A program made the position numbers and the translations under genes. Source: Candidatus Gastranaerophilales bacterium (lineage in GTDB: Bacteria; Cyanobacteriota; Vampirovibrionia; Gastranaerophilales; Gastranaerophilaceae). From it: DNA of 64,000 nt. Numbering within the stretch: position 1 is the first letter of the stretch; every line of letters begins with the position of its first letter. The notes under the pieces are model-generated. The model ran no database searches, was not told where the DNA came from, and was given only the letters and a program-made list of their open reading frames with translations. The stretch is taken from contig JAQUVW010000002.1 of NCBI GenBank assembly GCA_028693235.1, forward strand, positions 186,001 through 250,000, written 5' to 3'. Positions 36,683-44,496 of this stretch are shown piece after piece.

Positions 36683-38428
36683 TTATAAATTTTGTTTAAG
36701 AACTTCAAGTCCTGATTTTTCGATATCGGGTGTATTTACTTCAAATACATGGATTCTGGCAGCACCCAAGTCCACATTGATTTTTCCGTCTTGAGCTTGG
36801 ACTTCGCTGTTATCTCCATAGGTAGGAAGTAAATTTTGAAGTTTTTTATTTCCGCTCAATCCGGGGATATTGACGCTTCCTTTTTGTCTTTCATTGATAT
36901 TTCTGTTTGCAACGACAACAAGAGTTTTGCCGTTTAAGTGTCTTGCAAAAGCGATAACTTGGTCATTAGGGTCATTTTCAACTTTCAAAGGAATAAATGA
37001 ACCGTGAGTGATAACATCTTTGTGATCAGCTCTCATTTTTAGTGATGCTTCCATGAAATCACCGACTTCAGGATGTTTGCCGACAAGCGGTCTTGAGAAA
37101 TTGAAGATATCAGGTCTTCCTTTATGAACTGTGCATTCATGGTTTTTAGTGTTTGTTTGAGTATCAGTTTGACCTTCAAAGTCATACAAATAATCATCAC
37201 CTGATTGGTAGCCATCCATATAATATGGGTTTGTCATAGGTAATGTGGCTTGCAAGCCTGATACAAGGTTGATGAATTTAGGTCCACCGCTGAACATTAA
37301 AGATATGTCATCGTGTGTGCCGAAAGAACCGATTAAAGATTTACCTTTTTCAAGTCCTTGTGACATTTGCAAATTTTCTTTTACATAATTTGTCAATTCG
37401 CTTGCTTTTGTCCATTCGTGGAAAATATGATATTGACCGTAATAGCTGTCAAATCCTGCACGTAGGCAATCTTCAGGTCTGTCATAATTCATGTTTAATT
37501 GAGGTGAAGCGTCTTCGTATGTGTAGCTTTCAGCTAACCATGCAAATTCAGGGTCTTTTTGTCTTGAATAAGGAATGATAATATCCCAAAATTCTGTTGG
37601 TTTAGTTCTTGCTACGTCTGAACGAATACCGTCAAATCCGTAGTCTACGCACATATCAACAAATTTTTTGTGTAAATCAACTAATTCAGGATTTAATTCT
37701 TTTTTTGTTTCATCTTTCCAAGGATTGAACATTCTGATATCATTCCAACCTTGAGGAGTTTTTGCTAATCCGTTTCTTTCAAAAGCCATTAACTCAGGAT
37801 GTTGTTGGAATAAATCGTAAGATGCACAACTAGGCAAATCAAGCATTACGTGAATGCCACGTTTGTGAGCTTCTTGGATAAATCCTTTAAGTTCTTCTTC
37901 AACGCTGCGAGGATCGTTTTTGTCATCTAATGCAGGGTCGATTTTCAAGAAATCTTGAGGTGCATATAGTGAACCGGCTGTACCCATAGCGTTTTCAATT
38001 CCGGGAGGGTTAATTGGAAGAACGTGAAGAGTATTAATTCCCAACTTTTTCATTTCATCAAGTTTGCCAACGGCATTGACGAAAGTACCTTGCTCGTCAT
38101 TTCCTCTTATTAGCTGGTTGCCTTCTTTATCTTTAGCATTGAAGGTTCTTGGAATTATACCCATAATAACTGCTTCGTTATTTTTAAATAAAGATCTTAA
38201 ATCATTGTGCCAAGCAACATTTTCTGTTTTTTTGCCATCAACAGCTGCGACTTTAACATTGGCGTTAATAGCAGCTTGATTTAAATATTTTTCAAGAATG
38301 TTTGAATTTTTAGGTTCAACTTCTCTCGGTTGAGCGTCATTAGCTTTTGGAGGTTCATAGTTAGAAACCGGCTTAGCTCCGACTGCATTTGAGTTTACAT
38401 TTAAATATTGATTCATTATGTTAGTCAT
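36683..38428 (-). CDS. GH13 alpha-amylase family enzyme with an unusual N-terminal extension
   Basis: The catalytic barrel carries the GH13 acids: Asp271 in GFDGIRSDVA (nucleophile), Glu300 in WLAES (acid/base) and Asp373/374 in GTHDD (stabiliser). The usual region I sequence (DVVxNH) is replaced by DLPSCA at about 197-202, which somewhat resembles GlgE-type maltosyltransferases. Activity could therefore be hydrolysis or transfer on alpha-1,4-glucans. The first ~80 residues are disordered and hold two copies of a short motif, MNQYLNVNS and LEKYLNQAA, related to the start of the upstream 1046-residue protein. No signal peptide is seen. A GGAGAAAAG site precedes the ATG, which overlaps the upstream stop by one base. 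Confidence 0.88.
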   Translation of the reverse strand: MTNIMNQYLNVNSNAVGAKPVSNYEPPKANDAQPREVEPKNSNILEKYLNQAAINANVKVAAVDGKKTENVAWHNDLRSLFKNNEAVIMGIIPRTFNAKDKEGNQLIRGNDEQGTFVNAVGKLDEMKKLGINTLHVLPINPPGIENAMGTAGSLYAPQDFLKIDPALDDKNDPRSVEEELKGFIQEAHKRGIHVMLDLPSCASYDLFQQHPELMAFERNGLAKTPQGWNDIRMFNPWKDETKKELNPELVDLHKKFVDMCVDYGFDGIRSDVARTKPTEFWDIIIPYSRQKDPEFAWLAESYTYEDASPQLNMNYDRPEDCLRAGFDSYYGQYHIFHEWTKASELTNYVKENLQMSQGLEKGKSLIGSFGTHDDISLMFSGGPKFINLVSGLQATLPMTNPYYMDGYQSGDDYLYDFEGQTDTQTNTKNHECTVHKGRPDIFNFSRPLVGKHPEVGDFMEASLKMRADHKDVITHGSFIPLKVENDPNDQVIAFARHLNGKTLVVVANRNINERQKGSVNIPGLSGNKKLQNLLPTYGDNSEVQAQDGKINVDLGAARIHVFEVNTPDIEKSGLEVLKQNL

Positions 38429-41400
38429 TATTTCTTTTCTCCAGCGTAGACGTCTTCATTTTTCATTTTACCAAAGAACTGTTGAGCGAGCAATGTAGTT
38501 CCAACTAAGGCAATACCTGCAATGCCGAAAGTCTTCATCCATTTATTTGTGTTGAAAGCATTGTTTGCAGCTTTGTTGACCATATCTTCGATAGAAGAAC
38601 CTACAAGAATATGTCGCCAAGAGCTATTTGCAGATTGGTTAACACCGTTTAAAACATGGTGCGGTTTGTACCAGTAGTCAGAATTTGCAACTTTGTCAAT
38701 GAATTCTTTTCTATATGAGTCAAAGTTTTGTAGAATATTTTTTTCGTCAAGTACGGTTTTAGTTGCACTATCAACAGGTTGACCAAACATAACATCAATA
38801 ACACCTTTATATGCTGCTGGTCCTACGTTATTTAATTTTTCTGTGTAGTCTGTTATTTTGTATGAAAGCATTGCTTCTACAGATTTTTTGGTCGCAATTT
38901 TTGTGTATTCAGCAACTGTCATTCCGCTTTTTTGTAGTTCGGCAATGGATTTAGGGATAAGTCCATCAGCTTTGTCAAAAATGTTTAGCATTGATTTTAA
39001 TAGAGCAGAGCCCACTTCATCAGTTTTTTTAGCCGCAGTATCGGCAAATGTATGAAAATCTATTTTTTTTGCGTTATATTGCTCAGCTAATTCTCTGATG
39101 CCACTAATAAGTTCTTCGCTTACTTCATTCTCAAGTTTTGGAACATCTGCATTTTTGAAAAGTTTTCGGATATTATCCAAGTCGAGGCTTTCTTTTCCTG
39201 ATTTAATGTTCTCTAAATTTTTAGCCAATGTACCTTTTAATTCATTATTGATATGACCATTCATTTCATTTTCTATGATAGAACGCAAGTTTGGAGAATC
39301 AAAATTTTGTTCCAACCAACCAATTTTGCCTGGGTGAAGGCCATTATTGTCGATAATATTTTTTAGCTCAGTATTGAGCATATCTTTTTTCTTTTGAACT
39401 AATTCAACCAGATTTTCACTACCGTATTGAGCTAGAAGTTGCTTGTCAAAAGTTCCGTCAGCCATTCTTTTATATAAATCCATAGTTTGAACCATACGGT
39501 ACATAGAAGCTCTTGCTCCCATAATTCTTGAATCTACGTATGATTTTGCAGAATGTTTTGCAGAACCTGCAAGTGTTTGAGATAAGCCTTCTTCAAATTT
39601 TCTTGCTGCATAGTCAGCATTCCAAGCTTCACCTGATTTTGCTTCTTTAAATCCTGTAATTTTGCCTGTAAAGAATTGTGCAATATTAGAGAAGCCTTCT
39701 TTTTGGAAGCTTTTTGCTGTTGGGTTGTATATTGTATCAACCGCAGTGCCTATTTTATCTTGAAGCCCTTTTGATAATTGTTTGTCGTATTCTGCTATTG
39801 ATTCAGAAAGTTCACTCATTGCCTTTTTGTATTGTTCAGGGTTTTCAGCTAATTTTTTAAGCTTTGTATCAATCAAAGCGACTGATTGGTTATTGCCAAG
39901 TTTGGCTATTTCTAAGTCTTTTCCTTTAATACCAATTGATTTTAAGAATTGGTTATTTACTTTGCCCCATTGGTTTGCAATGAATGTTTCTGCTTGGTCG
40001 CCTACATTTACACTGATATATTTATCTAAAGGTTTTTTGTTGAAGTTGAAACCATCAACCATTTGGAATAATTTTTTAATGCCTGATTTAGCTTCTCCAA
40101 CAGTTGTGCCGCTTTGTCCTTTTATAGTTGCTTCAATTGCGTCACTTATTGATTTTTGGTTTCTTTCAAGTTCAAGTATATTGCTTTGACCTAAAGAACC
40201 GCTTAATTTTTTAGCTAAAGCTTCAGCATTTTCTGTAGTTATTTTAAATCCTTCACCTTGTGATTTGATAAAGTTTTCAACAGCTTCTTTGTTCATTCCC
40301 AAAACTTTGAAATCACTGCTGTTGTTCATAAATAATCTTTGGGCGAAGTCTTTGCCGACAGGTTCAGAAGCTGCACTGTTAAATACATCTGTCAAAATTT
40401 CAACAGCTTCTTCTGCATCAACAGCTTTTGATGTGCTTGGAATTAAGCTTGCAAGATTTTTAGATATTACAGAAGTGGTTTCAGGTGTCATTTCTGTTAT
40501 GTCGCCCATTGCATTTTTGATTTGTTCAGCAGTAAAGCCTTTTAATGCTTTGTTTTGGCTTAAAGTTGCAATCAAACCGTCATTTACTTTTACAGAAGAT
40601 TTTGCCATTTGAGAAAGTTCTTTCTCAATAGCATCGCCTAGTGCAATGTCAGAATCTGAGTTGATGATTTTTGAGATTTTTCTAATCATGTCAGGTGTTA
40701 ATTGTTCAGAGTTTGATTTTGTAAATATTGCATCAAGTGCTTTTGCGGCATCTTTATCGTGAGCTACGTATGTTGATTGAGTAGCTTTTGAAACTAAATC
40801 AGGAGTAAATGCTTCTATATGTTTATCAAGTGCTTTTTCAGCCTTTGACAAACTTGCGTTTTGTTGAGCTTTTCCAATAGCTTTTTCAGCAACGCTACAG
40901 CCTAAAGCACTCATCAAAGGAGTAGCTAGACCGGCTGTTGCCATCCATAAAGTATTTCCTTGAACAGCTATTTTTTGAGCTTTTTGTTTAATGACTTCGT
41001 CTCTGTTTTTGATATCAGTAGGGACTTTCATTTTGTCGCCCATTTTATTCAAATCTTCTTTAGAAACCATATCCCAAGGAACGTATTGAGGATCTTGGAA
41101 GAAGGTCTTTTTTCTGCCGTAGCTGTCTTCATATTTTTGGTGAATATCAACGCCGAATTTTGCTTTTAAAGGAGCTTGAATAGCGAGTTTTGGCCATAAA
41201 GCCATAGAAGCAAAGAAAGAACCAAAGCCTACAAATTCCATTGTTTTTTTAAGTTTTAAAGGATTTTTTACGAATAAATATGCTGCAAGTCCTAAGGAAC
41301 CTGCTTTCATAGCCAAGTCATTCATTCTGCCTAGTTCGTGGTCATTAGCTTTACCTTGAGCACCTTTTTTAATATTTACGATATCTTGTTTTAAATCTTT

Positions 41401-41568
41401 AGCGTAAGAAATAGGAGATGAGAACAATCTGCTCGGAAGCATATGACCTCTGCCTTCCAGCGGTTTAATTTTATTGGCTGTATTTAAGTCAATTTTAATT
41501 GCCGGTAAAGGTTGAGATGCCGGTTGTTGTTTATTTTGATTTAGATAGTTATTAAGTAAATCTGTCAT
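38428..41568 (-). CDS. Large unknown membrane-associated helical protein (1046 aa)
   Basis: I do not recognise this protein. It opens with MTDLLNNYLNQNKQQP, like the GH13 enzyme downstream. Hydrophobic helices occur near residues 88-130 and 205-225, and one lies near the C-terminus (FGIAGIALVGTTLLAQQF). Between them is a region of about 750 residues, almost all alpha-helical and rich in Lys, Glu, Ala and Asn, which may form a long bundle or coil. The blocks PLKAKFGVD and a later TLWMATAGLA match parts of the upstream 367-residue protein. It is translationally coupled to the GH13 gene and lies one base after its paralogue. A scaffold or spacer role is conceivable but not shown. Confidence 0.8.
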   Translation of the reverse strand: MTDLLNNYLNQNKQQPASQPLPAIKIDLNTANKIKPLEGRGHMLPSRLFSSPISYAKDLKQDIVNIKKGAQGKANDHELGRMNDLAMKAGSLGLAAYLFVKNPLKLKKTMEFVGFGSFFASMALWPKLAIQAPLKAKFGVDIHQKYEDSYGRKKTFFQDPQYVPWDMVSKEDLNKMGDKMKVPTDIKNRDEVIKQKAQKIAVQGNTLWMATAGLATPLMSALGCSVAEKAIGKAQQNASLSKAEKALDKHIEAFTPDLVSKATQSTYVAHDKDAAKALDAIFTKSNSEQLTPDMIRKISKIINSDSDIALGDAIEKELSQMAKSSVKVNDGLIATLSQNKALKGFTAEQIKNAMGDITEMTPETTSVISKNLASLIPSTSKAVDAEEAVEILTDVFNSAASEPVGKDFAQRLFMNNSSDFKVLGMNKEAVENFIKSQGEGFKITTENAEALAKKLSGSLGQSNILELERNQKSISDAIEATIKGQSGTTVGEAKSGIKKLFQMVDGFNFNKKPLDKYISVNVGDQAETFIANQWGKVNNQFLKSIGIKGKDLEIAKLGNNQSVALIDTKLKKLAENPEQYKKAMSELSESIAEYDKQLSKGLQDKIGTAVDTIYNPTAKSFQKEGFSNIAQFFTGKITGFKEAKSGEAWNADYAARKFEEGLSQTLAGSAKHSAKSYVDSRIMGARASMYRMVQTMDLYKRMADGTFDKQLLAQYGSENLVELVQKKKDMLNTELKNIIDNNGLHPGKIGWLEQNFDSPNLRSIIENEMNGHINNELKGTLAKNLENIKSGKESLDLDNIRKLFKNADVPKLENEVSEELISGIRELAEQYNAKKIDFHTFADTAAKKTDEVGSALLKSMLNIFDKADGLIPKSIAELQKSGMTVAEYTKIATKKSVEAMLSYKITDYTEKLNNVGPAAYKGVIDVMFGQPVDSATKTVLDEKNILQNFDSYRKEFIDKVANSDYWYKPHHVLNGVNQSANSSWRHILVGSSIEDMVNKAANNAFNTNKWMKTFGIAGIALVGTTLLAQQFFGKMKNEDVYAGEKK

Positions 41569-41569
41569 T

Positions 41570-42673
41570 TTAGCATACCACCTTTTCTTTGCTGTCGTCG
41601 ATTATTGGGGTAGAAGCTGCTTTTTTAGCAGCATTTTTGGCGGGGTCTGTTAAAGTTATTATATTGCCGAGCAATGTGACGCCTACTGCGGAAAGAAGTA
41701 ATGCTTTACCTGCAATTCCCCAAGTTTTAATTTTATTTTCGCCACCTTGCCATAGTTGAATGGCACTTTCTTTTGCGGTTTTTCCAATAGATTTTAGCCC
41801 TCTTGTCAATCTGCTTGCCTTAATAGTTTCTTCAATTGGCTTGCTGAACATAGTTCCTTTGTTAAAGTTTTTAAGATGGGCAATGTTTAAATTTTCCCAA
41901 GGTTTTTGCATTGCGAATGCAACTGCAGTTCCTGCCCATAAATATGAAGAAAGAGTTGAGAAAGTTCTTGTTTTGGTTACCAATTCTTTAATTTTAGGTT
42001 TAACGATTTGGTCTGAATCTTGTAGATTTTCGCCGTAGCCCATTTTCTTAGCTACTTTATCGTAGTAACTATTGCGATTTTCGCCGAAATTTTTGTTATC
42101 ATAAAGTAAGTCCCAGCGAGGGAAATCAACACTTTCGAATACTTTGTGGTATTCATTGCTTATTAAATCTTTATCGTCAACTGAATCAGGGAGTTCGTTT
42201 ACTTGTTTTTTATATGCCAAATTCATATCAACGCCGTATTTAGCTTTGACCGGCAATTCGATTAATTTTTTAGATAAATTTTTAGCAGCTCCGTATAAAA
42301 CAACTCCAAGAGCCATCTTTTTGCCTAATTTAGCTGCACTTTTAGCTGCATTTTGAGAGAAATGTTTAGATACAAGATTAGATGTAGCCATCATCATTAA
42401 GCTACCTGTCAAATAAGGCCACATTCCCATTGTTAAAAATTCGTAGAAATTTGCGTTTTTACTACCTTTAAAGCCTTTGATAGGATATACGGTTACTGCA
42501 TTTTGAAACTTATCAGCAGTGATTCTTGCAGCAGTAAGCGGAGGCGTTTTGCCTCTTTTTGTTACTATTACTTCGTCGCCGTGTGGGACTGAAGGTTGTT
42601 TTTCTTCAGTTTCATTTTGCTTAAAAGCAAGTGCAGTCGCTTGATTGGTAGAAGAGCCGATTGGTTTTATCAT
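41570..42673 (-). CDS. Unknown membrane protein related to the 1046-residue neighbour (367 aa)
   Basis: This protein shares PVKAKYGVDMNLAYK, an SSYLWAGTAVAF helix and a hydrophobic C-terminal helix (GIAGKALLLSAVGVTLLGNI) with the larger protein downstream. It looks like a shorter paralogue without the long helical middle. An N-terminal polar region of about 75 residues ends in YPIKGFKGSKN, an FKG-type motif. Three or four membrane helices are likely. I start at the ATG at 42671-42673, preceded by GAGGGA; the frame stays open to a GTG at 42691 that would include this site. It leads the operon with the large protein and the GH13 gene. Confidence 0.78.
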   Translation of the reverse strand: MIKPIGSSTNQATALAFKQNETEEKQPSVPHGDEVIVTKRGKTPPLTAARITADKFQNAVTVYPIKGFKGSKNANFYEFLTMGMWPYLTGSLMMMATSNLVSKHFSQNAAKSAAKLGKKMALGVVLYGAAKNLSKKLIELPVKAKYGVDMNLAYKKQVNELPDSVDDKDLISNEYHKVFESVDFPRWDLLYDNKNFGENRNSYYDKVAKKMGYGENLQDSDQIVKPKIKELVTKTRTFSTLSSYLWAGTAVAFAMQKPWENLNIAHLKNFNKGTMFSKPIEETIKASRLTRGLKSIGKTAKESAIQLWQGGENKIKTWGIAGKALLLSAVGVTLLGNIITLTDPAKNAAKKAASTPIIDDSKEKVVC

Positions 42674-42738
42674 AATTCCCTCATTGAACACAATATATCT
42701 TATATTAAAATAAACTCCCGAAAATCCATGTTATTGCT

Positions 42739-42754
42739 ACATGTTAGGACATGT
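42739..42754. promoter_or_regulatory. Paired ACATGT palindromes upstream of the membrane-protein operon
   Basis: ACATGT occurs at 42739-42744 and again at 42749-42754, separated by TAGG, about 66 bases before the operon start. Each half is itself a palindrome. A second AT-rich dyad, TTGTAAA-tatt-TTTACAA, lies at 42813-42830. These could be operator sites, but the region is too AT-rich for certainty. Confidence 0.35.
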
Positions 42755-42846
42755 ATTTGCTAATTTTTACATAACTTTACACGAATTGCTTTCTCCAAAA
42801 TTGAGTAAATTTTTGTAAATATTTTTACAAATATTTACAAACTCAA

Positions 42847-43263
42847 TCATGTTATAAATTGAACTATAATTTGTCTTGTTCGTGGCTTGTTATCAAAATC
42901 AAGCAGAATAACTTGTTGCCATTTTCCGAGTAGCAGATGATTGTTTTCTACCGGAAGATTTATAGAATTCCCTATTAATGAAGCTCTTAAATGGGCATAA
43001 CCATTGCCATCATGCCATTTGTTGTCGTGAAAATAATCTTTGTTAACAGGTGCTATTTTTTCTAAAATTTCCGGTAAATCTCTAATTAACCCCGGTTCAT
43101 ATTCCATCGTTGTTATAGCTGCCGTGCTTCCTATAACTGATATACAAACATTTGAATTCTTTGCGTTTTGTCGCATCGCAAATGTATTTATTTTGTTCGT
43201 GATATCGATTATGTCGTTAAAGCCTTTTGTATTCACGGTGAATTTTTCTATTGTAATAGTCAT
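42847..43263 (-). CDS. yjbQ: YjbQ family protein (UPF0047)
   Basis: YjbQ proteins are small trimeric beta-rich enzymes with weak thiamine-phosphate synthase activity and an uncertain main role. The C-terminal signature is clear: HLRASLIGNS, then LLLGKWQQVILLDFD and RTRQIIVQ. The metal-site His residues fall in KWHDGNGYAHL. I start at the ATG at 43261-43263 (MTITIEKF, 138 aa), which matches the family length. The open frame continues upstream for 26 codons without a better start. Confidence 0.9.
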   Translation of the reverse strand: MTITIEKFTVNTKGFNDIIDITNKINTFAMRQNAKNSNVCISVIGSTAAITTMEYEPGLIRDLPEILEKIAPVNKDYFHDNKWHDGNGYAHLRASLIGNSINLPVENNHLLLGKWQQVILLDFDNKPRTRQIIVQFIT

Positions 43264-43385
43264 ATAAACTCGGTTAATTATCATTTGTAATATTTTATTA
43301 TAAATTATTATAGTTATTTTTATACTTTTTGGGCAACCCAATCGGGCTATTTTTTGTATTAAAAGGAAATATTTATTTTATTTTC

Positions 43386-43414
43386 TTGCGAAATTTTAAA
43401 AATACAATTACAAT
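43386..43414 (+). promoter_or_regulatory. Promoter of the zinc-ribbon gene
   Basis: TTGCGA (43386-43391) and TACAAT (43409-43414) are spaced by exactly 17 bases. Transcription would start near 43421, leaving a leader of about 85 bases before the ATG at 43506 with an AAGGAGA site. The leader is long enough for regulation, but I see no clear structure in it. The remaining part of the 43264-43505 gap holds no gene. Confidence 0.65.
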
Positions 43415-43505
43415 ATAAAAAGTAGATAACAAACTTAGTAATTAAACTCTTAATTCCTATTTCCAATTATTTACGAAGTTTAACTCAATTAAGGAGAAAG
43501 CCAAA

Positions 43506-43772
43506 ATGTACCAAGAAGAAAAGCTCATTTGCGAAGATTGCGGTTGTGAATTCGTTTTTACAACAGGCGAACAAGAATTCTACGCTGAAAAAGGGCTTGT
43601 CAACAAACCAAAGAGATGTCCTGAATGCAGAAAAGCAAGAAGACAAAAAAACAGAAAAAAAATGTATGATGTGACATGCTCTAAATGTGGTTGCGAAACT
43701 AAAGTTCCCTTCAAACCTATCCCGGGAAAAGAAGTTTATTGCAAAGATTGTTACGCTAAATCTCAAGCATAA
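43506..43772 (+). CDS. Two-zinc-ribbon small protein (CxxC-x17-CxxC type)
   Basis: This 88-residue protein has two zinc-ribbon units. The first has CEDCG (Cys9, Cys12) and CPEC, with a basic ARRQKNRKK run after it. The second has CSKCG and CKDC near the C-terminus. This fits the small 'zinc-ribbon' family found in many anaerobes and deep-branching bacteria, whose role is unknown; nucleic-acid binding is a reasonable guess. A strong AAGGAGA site, a good promoter and a strong terminator indicate an independently and probably highly expressed gene. Confidence 0.88.
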   Translation: MYQEEKLICEDCGCEFVFTTGEQEFYAEKGLVNKPKRCPECRKARRQKNRKKMYDVTCSKCGCETKVPFKPIPGKEVYCKDCYAKSQA

Positions 43773-43791
43773 TTAACAATATTGGAATAAG

Positions 43792-43821
43792 AAAAGAGGA
43801 CTGATTTCAGTCCTCTTTTTT
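43792..43821. terminator. Intrinsic terminator after the zinc-ribbon gene
   Basis: A stem AAAAGAGGACTG pairs with CAGTCCTCTTTT around a short loop and is followed by more T residues. It is 20 bases past the stop. The A-rich left arm lets it work in both directions, which also suits the convergent 46-residue gene. Confidence 0.9.
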
Positions 43822-43841
43822 GTGTATTTCCTTCAAGTTTA

Positions 43842-43982
43842 TTAAGCATTAAATGCTGCGATTATTTGAGTATCTAGTTCTACGTTGCAACCTAAGTTGA
43901 AATTTATGACACATATGCTTGTTACCAATATTAAAATCAATGCACTAACCAACATATAGTTGGTATATTTTAAATCGCTCAT
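43842..43982 (-). CDS. Membrane peptide of 46 residues, unknown
   Basis: The minus strand encodes a 46-residue peptide from the ATG at 43980-43982. Residues 9-29 (YMLVSALILILVTSICVIN) form a single membrane helix. A short tail follows that contains a second Cys (NLGCNVELD) and ends IIAAFNA. An ACGGAGT ribosome-binding site precedes the start at a good distance. It lies 60 bases after the repeat-protein gene on the same strand, so the two may be co-transcribed. Size and form fit a small regulatory or toxic membrane peptide, but there is no evidence for either. Confidence 0.6.
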   Translation of the reverse strand: MSDLKYTNYMLVSALILILVTSICVINFNLGCNVELDTQIIAAFNA

Positions 43983-44042
43983 GATTTACTCCGTTTGTTG
44001 TTGTTTATAAAAGAAGGCATTTTTGTTGAAAATTAAAAGTTG

Positions 44043-44243
44043 TTATGCAACTGCGTTGAATGAACCGCCACCGGAAGAACCGCCTGATGAAGCACCTGTT
44101 GAAGGAGCTGCTGCTACAGAACCTGCTGTTTCTGCACCTACAAATGCTACAGAACCTGCTGTTTCTGCCGGATTCATTGCTACAGAACCTGCTGTTTCAT
44201 AACCGAATTGAGGTCCGACTTTTGCGATTGATAGATTGTTCAT
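44043..44243 (-). CDS. Small protein with three 11-residue ETAGSVA repeats
   Basis: This 66-residue protein starts MNNLSIAKVGPQFGY. Three 11-residue units follow, each beginning ETAGSVA (then MNPA, FVGA, AAPS). A Gly/Ser-rich tail ends SFNAVA. Charged residues are few, so it is probably disordered or beta-structured. A strong AAGGAG site precedes the ATG. No known precursor-peptide, adhesin or antifreeze repeat matches from memory. The antisense frame over the same bases (44060-44245) is a shadow of the repeats. Confidence 0.65.
   Translation of the reverse strand: MNNLSIAKVGPQFGYETAGSVAMNPAETAGSVAFVGAETAGSVAAAPSTGASSGGSSGGGSFNAVA
44113..44198. repeat. Three tandem 33-base repeats inside the small repeat gene
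   Basis: The sequence GCTACAGAACCTGCTGTTTC occurs at 44113, 44146 and 44179, exactly 33 bases apart, with less conserved bases between. The unit is a whole number of codons (11), so copy-number change would keep the frame. This is a coding minisatellite; with only three copies and unequal spacers it is not a CRISPR. Confidence 0.9.
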
Positions 44244-44336
44244 AGAATACTCCTTATATCTTTTTTATATTTTTTATATCTCACATTTATATAAAAACAT
44301 TTTAAAATGCTTGATTTCAACAAAGGGTCTTTTCGT

Positions 44337-44368
44337 TACAAAGGTTAACATTTCTGCGTAACCTTGTA
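44337..44368. repeat. Imperfect inverted repeat upstream of the repeat-protein gene
   Basis: TACAAAGGTTA (44337-44347) pairs with TAACCTTGTA (44359-44368), with one extra base in the left arm and an 11-base loop. It lies about 95 bases before the repeat-protein start, in a 253-base gap (44244-44496) that otherwise holds no gene. No T run follows on either side, so it is more likely an operator or RNA structure than a terminator. Confidence 0.5.
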
Positions 44369-44496
44369 AGAGTAAGTAAAAAAGACTTTTGTATAAAAAT
44401 GTAGTCGAAAAATATTCAAATCATGTAAATTCAATCGGCACATGCTTTTAGGGGCAATTTGGTTCTTAATTCCTTTGTTTAAAGCAATCGACCCCA

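Noticed and set aside
39534-39740. Short Gln/Lys-rich frame inside the 1046-residue gene
   Set aside because: It is a shifted-frame shadow of the same A-rich coding strand, with no independent start signal.
43320-43350. Possible terminator hairpin before the zinc-ribbon gene (TTGGG-caa-CCCAA)
   Set aside because: The stem is only five bases, the T run is displaced, and it lies upstream of divergent genes where no terminator is needed.
44113-44198. Three evenly spaced repeats that could suggest a CRISPR array
   Set aside because: The copies are in frame within a small gene and the period is 11 codons. There are no spacers of typical length and no cas genes.
44060-44245. Antisense open frame over the small repeat gene
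   Set aside because: It is a by-product of the codon repeats, giving Leu-rich low-complexity sequence, and has no ribosome-binding site.
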